Shown here piece by piece: positions 5,747 to 9,455 of a stretch of DNA of 9,455 nucleotides (its first letter is position 1; the number at the start of each line of letters is the position of its first letter). The notes beneath the pieces are model-generated. The model worked only from the letters and a program-made list of their open reading frames with translations, was not told the DNA's origin and did no database searches. The DNA is from Campylobacteraceae bacterium (GTDB taxonomy: Bacteria > Campylobacterota > Campylobacteria > Campylobacterales > Campylobacteraceae). The stretch is taken from contig JAISNG010000039.1 of NCBI GenBank assembly GCA_031276365.1, forward strand, positions 1 to 9,455, read 5' to 3'. Made by a program: the position numbers and the translations under genes.

Positions 5747-6739
5747 ATGAAAAATTTTCTAAAAGTTTTATTGGGAGTTGTTATATTTGCCGGCATATCA
5801 AACGCGGCAGAATATACCGTGAAAGTTTCACATGTTGTGAGTGCGAGCACGCCCAAAGGTAAAGCTGCCGACTTTTTTGCCAAAAGACTTGAAGAGTTGA
5901 GTGCAGGCAAGGTAAAAGTTGAAGTTTTTCCAAGCGCGCAGCTCTATAAAGATGAGGATGTTTTAAGAGCGCTTCAGATGGGAAATGTGCAGGTTGCTAT
6001 GCCGAGCCTCTCCGTTTTCACGCGCATAACGCCTGAAATGCAGCTTTTTGATTTGCCGTTTATCTTTAGAGATAAAGACCATTTATACAAAGTCATGGAC
6101 GGCAGTGTCGGCGGCAAACTTAAAAAGAGGGTTGAATCCAAAGGCTTGATTGCTATAGAGTATTGGGATGCGGGATTTAAAAATTTCTCATCAAGCAAAA
6201 AAGCCATCATAGAGCCTGTGGATGCTAAAGGTCAAAAGTTTCGCTCCATGAGTTCAAAAGTGCTTGAGGCGCAGTTCAAAGCCATCGGCGGCAATCCGCA
6301 GATTTTACCGTTTTCCGAAGTATATTCGGCTTTGCAGCAGGGTGTTGTTGATGCGGCGGAAAATCCGTATGCAAATTTTTATAACTCAAAGTTTCACGAA
6401 GTTCAGTCAAGTTATACTATAAGCGACCACGGTTATTTGGGTTATCTTGTCATCGTGAGTAAAAAGTTTTGGGACTCTTTTCCGGCTGATTTGAAACCAT
6501 TGTTTACTCAAGCCATGAGAGAAGCTACCATCTATGAACGCGAAGAGGCGGCGAAAGACGATGAGAAAATTTTGGGACTTTTGAAAGAGTATGAGGCAAA
6601 TTCAAAAGGCAAATTTAAAATATACACTTTAACCGAAGAGCAAAAAGCCAAATGGCGAGATGTCATGCAGAGCGTTTATCCGCAGTTTTACGGCATAATC
6701 GGCGAGGATTTGATAAAAGAGACGTTAAATACAAAATAA
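5747..6739 (+). CDS. dctP: TRAP transporter substrate-binding protein, C4-dicarboxylate type
   Basis: This is the periplasmic receptor of a tripartite ATP-independent (TRAP) importer; it hands substrate to the DctQM membrane complex. The 330-aa length is normal. A signal peptide occupies about 1-21 (MKNFLKVLLG core, cleavage near SNAA-EY). The mature protein starts YTVKVSHV, typical of DctP. The conserved central block FRSMSSKVLEAQF (165-177) carries R166, at the place of the arginine that pairs with the substrate carboxylate. FSEVYSALQQGVVDAAENP (189-207) and FHEVQ...SDHGYLGY (216-233) follow. The likeness to characterised DctP proteins in this block points to succinate, fumarate or malate, though TRAP receptors with other organic acids can look similar. 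Where most relatives have VDGxENP this one has VDAAENP. GAGGAG is 5 bases before the ATG. Confidence 0.92.
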   Translation: MKNFLKVLLGVVIFAGISNAAEYTVKVSHVVSASTPKGKAADFFAKRLEELSAGKVKVEVFPSAQLYKDEDVLRALQMGNVQVAMPSLSVFTRITPEMQLFDLPFIFRDKDHLYKVMDGSVGGKLKKRVESKGLIAIEYWDAGFKNFSSSKKAIIEPVDAKGQKFRSMSSKVLEAQFKAIGGNPQILPFSEVYSALQQGVVDAAENPYANFYNSKFHEVQSSYTISDHGYLGYLVIVSKKFWDSFPADLKPLFTQAMREATIYEREEAAKDDEKILGLLKEYEANSKGKFKIYTLTEEQKAKWRDVMQSVYPQFYGIIGEDLIKETLNTK

Positions 6740-6743
6740 TCTT

Positions 6744-6763
6744 GGCGCGGTGAAAATCGCGCC
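6744..6763 (+). promoter_or_regulatory. Small GC hairpin between dctP and dctQ
   Basis: GGCGCG (6744-6749) pairs perfectly with CGCGCC (6758-6763) around an 8-base loop, starting 4 bases after the dctP stop codon. No T-run follows, so it is not a full terminator. Hairpins at this place in binding-protein operons often stabilise the upstream mRNA, or lower downstream expression, so that receptor outnumbers permease. Confidence 0.55.
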
Positions 6764-6785
6764 TTAACTTCTTAAAAGGTACTTC

Positions 6786-7334
6786 ATGTTCAAAAAAGCA
6801 TTTGATTTTGTAGATAACATTGTAGTTACTATGAATAAAACTATTGCTGTGGGCGGTATGGCTTTGGGTGTTTTACTCGCATTTGTCAATGTGGTTTTAA
6901 GATATGTGTTCAATGAGGGCTTTTCATGGGCAGGCGAGATGACAAACTATCTTTTCATCTGGTCTGCACTTTTTGGCGCTGCGTATGGATTTAAAAAAGG
7001 CATACACATTTCCGTTACGATACTTTTACATCTTTTTCCTATCGGGGTTGCGAAATTTTTTGTTATATTTTCCAGCGCGTTTTCATGTCTGTTTTTGTTA
7101 TTTATGGCGTATTGTGGAGGAGAGCTTGTGCTGCTTACGGCGAGTTTCGGAGAGTTAAGCCCTGACTTGTGGAATATGCCGATATGGATACCGATGATAG
7201 TTCTTCCGATATCATTTGCCGCCGCATCGTTTAGGGCGGGTGAGAAAGTGTATGAGTTTGCAAGAACGCCGGCAGGAGAGATACTAAAAACAAGCGAAGA
7301 AGAGTTGGTGCACGACTCTGCCGTGAAAGAGTAG
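6786..7334 (+). CDS. dctQ: TRAP transporter small membrane subunit DctQ
   Basis: This is the four-helix small subunit, which pairs with DctM in the inner membrane. The 182 aa hold four hydrophobic segments, at about 20-41, 51-66, 85-108 and 130-151. The first continues into NVVLRYVFNEGFSWAGEM, the family's typical RYxF...FSWxxE block. GAAYGFKKGIHISV (about 64-77) matches the usual GaAxxxrxxxHIxV stretch that follows the second helix. A charged cytoplasmic tail of about 25 residues ends the protein. AAAAGG (6774-6779) lies 6 bases before the ATG. Its stop codon is 9 bases before the dctM ATG and overlaps the dctM ribosome binding site, so translation of the two subunits is probably coupled. 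Confidence 0.9.
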   Translation: MFKKAFDFVDNIVVTMNKTIAVGGMALGVLLAFVNVVLRYVFNEGFSWAGEMTNYLFIWSALFGAAYGFKKGIHISVTILLHLFPIGVAKFFVIFSSAFSCLFLLFMAYCGGELVLLTASFGELSPDLWNMPIWIPMIVLPISFAAASFRAGEKVYEFARTPAGEILKTSEEELVHDSAVKE

Positions 7335-7343
7335 GATAAAACT

Positions 7344-8663
7344 ATGATGATGATTACACTGTTTGTTTTATTGTTTGCTTTGATGCTCATTGGTGTTCCT
7401 GTATCTGTGGCTCTTGGCGCAAGCACGATAATAACGGCTCTTGTGTTTACGGATTTGGATGCTATGGGTCTTACGATGCATGTATTTGACGGGCTTAACA
7501 CATATACTTTGATGGCGATACCGATGTTCATTCTGGCAGGCTCATTCCTCTCAAAGGGGAGCGCGGCGCAGAGGATAGTGAACTTTGCCAAAGCGATAGT
7601 TGGACATTTGCCTGGCGGTCTTCCGATATCGGCGATATTTGCCTGTATGGTATTTGCGGCTGTGAGCGGTTCGTCTCCGGCTACGGTTGTTGCCATCGGT
7701 TCGGTCATGTACGGCGCGATAAAAGAGGCTGGTTATCCCGCCAAATATGCGATAGGAACGATAGCTACAAGCGGAAGTTTGGGTATTTTGATACCGCCTT
7801 CGGTTGTTTTTATCGTTTACGGCGTAACAGCGGAGCAGTCCATAGGCGACCTATTTATCGCTGGTGTAATTCCTGGTATTATGCTCGGATGCATGCTGAT
7901 GGCATTTGCCTTTTTTGGAGCAAAGAGACTTGGCTTTAAAGGAACCAAACCGTTAAGTTTTAAAGAGAGATTTAAAGCTTTTAAAGAGGCGTTTTGGGCG
8001 CTTTTAATTATCGTGATAGTTATCGGCGGTATTTACGGCGGTATATTTACGCCTACGGAAGCAGGAGCTGTGTGTGCCGTTTATGCTTTTGCGGTCTCCT
8101 TTTTTATATACAAGGATATAAAGTTAAAAGATGTCTATAAAATAATTTTAGACTCTGCTATGACGACATCCATGATATTTTTTATCATAGCAAACGCTAT
8201 GATTTTTGCACACTTTTTAACAGACCAGACTATTCCTCATCAGATAACGCAGATGATTTTAGACGCTGATGTAAGCGCGGTTATGTTTCTTGTTATCGTC
8301 AATATCCTGCTTCTTATTATGGGACAGTTTATGGAGCCTTCATCGGTTGTTATGATAACCACTCCACTGCTGCTTCCTATCGCCGTTGCGCTTGGCATCC
8401 ACCCAGTACATCTTGGCGTTATTATGATAGTAAATATGGAGATAGGCATGATAACGCCGCCTGTGGGCTTAAATCTATTTGTCGCAAGCGCGATAACAGG
8501 TCTTAGCCTCAAAGACGTTTTGGTAGCATCTTTGCCATGGGCGTTTACGATATTTATAGGACTTATAATTATCACTTATATACCCGCAATTTCACTCTGG
8601 CTGCCATATGAATTTCCACAGCATTTGGAAAATTTTAAAGAGTTTATCGGCGGAATTTTTTAA
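7344..8663 (+). CDS. dctM: TRAP transporter large membrane subunit DctM
   Basis: DctM is the ion-coupled transport subunit of the TRAP complex, usually driven by a Na+ gradient. The 439 aa are of normal length with about 12 membrane segments. Family motifs: IPMFILAGSFLSKG (59-72), AAVSGSSPATVVAIGS (105-120), ATSGSLGILIPPS (141-153), GIFTPTEAGA (233-242), GQFMEPSS (327-334) and NMEIGMITPPVGLNLFV (364-380). The two Gly-x-x-x-Pro-Pro loops belong to the inverted repeat halves that hold substrate and Na+. The start is ambiguous because three ATG codons stand in a row (7344, 7347, 7350); AGGA (7333-7336) is 7 bases before the first, which I therefore use. It is the last gene of dctPQM and is followed by an 11-bp stem-loop. 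Confidence 0.94.
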   Translation: MMMITLFVLLFALMLIGVPVSVALGASTIITALVFTDLDAMGLTMHVFDGLNTYTLMAIPMFILAGSFLSKGSAAQRIVNFAKAIVGHLPGGLPISAIFACMVFAAVSGSSPATVVAIGSVMYGAIKEAGYPAKYAIGTIATSGSLGILIPPSVVFIVYGVTAEQSIGDLFIAGVIPGIMLGCMLMAFAFFGAKRLGFKGTKPLSFKERFKAFKEAFWALLIIVIVIGGIYGGIFTPTEAGAVCAVYAFAVSFFIYKDIKLKDVYKIILDSAMTTSMIFFIIANAMIFAHFLTDQTIPHQITQMILDADVSAVMFLVIVNILLLIMGQFMEPSSVVMITTPLLLPIAVALGIHPVHLGVIMIVNMEIGMITPPVGLNLFVASAITGLSLKDVLVASLPWAFTIFIGLIIITYIPAISLWLPYEFPQHLENFKEFIGGIF

Positions 8664-8666
8664 CCA

Positions 8667-8693
8667 TTACATGCAGGCAAAACCTGCATGTAA
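8667..8693. terminator. Perfect 11-bp stem-loop after dctM, without T-run
   Basis: TTACATGCAGG (8667-8677) pairs perfectly with CCTGCATGTAA (8683-8693) around CAAAA, starting 3 bases after the dctM stop. It probably marks the 3' end of the dctPQM message, as a processing or stability hairpin or a non-standard terminator. A classical Rho-independent terminator would need a T-run, which is absent on either strand. Confidence 0.5.
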
Positions 8694-8715
8694 GCCAAAT
8701 CTCCAAATGCTATCT

Positions 8716-8739
8716 TGTTACAAAAAGTAACACTGTTAC
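8716..8739. promoter_or_regulatory. Cluster of GTAACA/TGTTAC inverted repeats, probable operator
   Basis: TGTTAC (8716-8721), AAAAA, GTAACA (8727-8732), C, TGTTAC (8734-8739). The last two form the 13-bp palindrome GTAACA-C-TGTTAC and the first two form a 6-bp hairpin with a 5-base loop. The block lies about 53-76 bp upstream of the -10 box at 8792. Three alternating half-sites suggest a dimeric regulator binding in two overlapping ways. I do not recognise the regulator. Confidence 0.5.
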
Positions 8740-8791
8740 AATAAAAAACAGATTATTTTGCACATGTCATGTTGAAGTCGTTTTTTAAATT

Positions 8792-8797
8792 TATAAT
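8792..8797 (+). promoter_or_regulatory. -10 box of probable promoter for the symporter gene
   Basis: TATAAT preceded by a T-run and AAATT. TTGAAG (8772-8777) is the only -35 candidate, at a short 14-bp spacing. GGGGAG (8821-8826) follows as ribosome binding site, 5 bases before the ATG at 8832. Confidence 0.5.
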
Positions 8798-8831
8798 TGT
8801 TTGTTATTTGAGTGCATAAAGGGGAGTTTTT

Positions 8832-9455
8832 ATGAAAAAAGCTAAAAATTGGAGAGATTATACCCTCAAAAGTCTGGTTTTTTGGGTAATTGCGGGCATT
8901 ATCGCAGGCATTTTTTGCGGATATTTTTTAACCGACAGGCAAGATGCGGAGATTTCGGCGTTAATGGATACACAAGAGAGTGTTTTGGTTTCAGTAACGC
9001 TGCCGAAAGATTCTGATAAAAGCGTACAACTACTTCTTGCTGAAAACTCCGCAGGAGATATCAGCGTAACAACAGACCATTTAAACGGCACTTACAGTGC
9101 GCTTGTAACTTCTTCACAAAAAGGTGAAGCAGTTGTAATATATGATTTCAACTTTAGAGCCGATACAAGTGTTAAAAAACTAATTTTCACGGCGTATGAG
9201 AGTAAAAATGACGGCGCTTATAGGATTCGCGGAGATTTGAAACTTCACATAAATTTCGGCGAAGGCGGAGTGGTTGAAAGTCTGGGCGGACAAAGCGCAG
9301 ATATGAGATATTTGCACCACACAACGGACGTCATGGGACTTGGAGTAAATGTCAAAAAAGGTATAGACGTTTTTATCTGGGTTTTGAAACTGCTGGTCGG
9401 ACCTATTATATTTTTGACGATAATCCTTGGCATTGTCGGACTTGAGAGTTTAAAA
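8832..9455 (+). CDS. DAACS-family dicarboxylate/amino acid:cation symporter with large inserted periplasmic domain, 3' end missing
   Basis: The frame is open from ATG 8832 (GGGGAG 5 bases before it) to the right edge: 208 residues without a stop. Residues 1-12 are basic, and TM1 is about 13-34 (SLVFWVIAGIIAGIFCGYF). TM2 is about 179-203 (DVFIWVLKLLVGPIIFLTII followed by LGIVGLESLK). The TM2 block matches the DAACS/SDF pattern of DctA and GltP (FxkLIKMxxxPxIFxTxxxGIaGMxsmK). In those proteins the TM1-TM2 loop is roughly 15-25 residues and faces the periplasm; here it is about 145, so some 130 residues (about 36-165) are extra. They are polar, cysteine-free and rich in short alternating hydrophobic stretches (VLVSVTL, VQLLLA, AVVIYDFNF, LKLHINF), suggesting a beta fold. 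The C-terminal transport core is outside the window, so substrate is unknown; the TRAP operon beside it makes C4-dicarboxylate an attractive guess. Confidence 0.75.
   Translation, partial: MKKAKNWRDYTLKSLVFWVIAGIIAGIFCGYFLTDRQDAEISALMDTQESVLVSVTLPKDSDKSVQLLLAENSAGDISVTTDHLNGTYSALVTSSQKGEAVVIYDFNFRADTSVKKLIFTAYESKNDGAYRIRGDLKLHINFGEGGVVESLGGQSADMRYLHHTTDVMGLGVNVKKGIDVFIWVLKLLVGPIIFLTIILGIVGLESLK

Noticed and set aside
6947..7708. 253-aa antisense ORF over dctQ and dctM
   Set aside because: It lies wholly opposite two well-supported membrane protein genes, has no ribosome binding site or family likeness, and its Ile/Ala/Thr-rich composition is what the reverse strand of hydrophobic codons produces.

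Overview
The window looks like chromosomal DNA from a member of the Campylobacterota (Campylobacter, Sulfurimonas or Sulfurospirillum type). The reasons are the AT-rich sequence, the TATAAT-type -10 boxes with weak or absent -35 boxes, a PEB1-like amino-acid binding protein, a short (about 440 aa) NFACT/RqcH protein next to cdsA and dxr, and TRAP genes close to Campylobacterota versions. The genus is not decided by the sequence. All supported genes lie on the + strand; no RNA gene, insertion sequence or CRISPR array was seen.

Layout. Positions 1-546 hold the 3' end of a PEB1-type periplasmic aspartate/glutamate-like binding protein. A 263-bp intergenic region (547-809) follows, with hairpins, palindromes, an imperfect 30-bp-spaced repeat and a good promoter (TTGCTT-17-TATAAT). 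That promoter serves a 69-aa acidic protein of unknown function (810-1019). A GC hairpin plus T-run lies between it and the RqcH/NFACT gene (1039-2355). Next come cdsA (2414-3262, phospholipid precursor synthesis) and dxr (3262-4338, MEP isoprenoid pathway), overlapping by one base, and then nhaA (4376-5572, Na+/H+ antiporter).

A 174-bp regulatory region carries helically phased repeats and a TATAAT box. It leads into a complete TRAP transporter operon: dctP (5747-6739), dctQ (6786-7334) and dctM (7344-8663), with a small hairpin between dctP and dctQ. After a stem-loop and a striking cluster of GTAACA/TGTTAC inverted repeats, the window ends inside a gene from 8832 that is open to the right edge. 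It encodes the N-terminal part of a dicarboxylate/amino acid:cation symporter (DAACS/SDF family) with about 130 extra residues inserted between the first two membrane helices, predicted to be periplasmic.

How the genes fit together. The left half is housekeeping: ribosome-associated quality control, lipid and isoprenoid precursors. The right half is sodium-linked transport: NhaA exports Na+, TRAP transporters usually import C4-dicarboxylates with Na+, and DAACS symporters use Na+ or H+. The most unusual items are the DAACS protein with its large inserted domain and the hairpin at the small ORF-rqcH junction, which could act as an attenuator.
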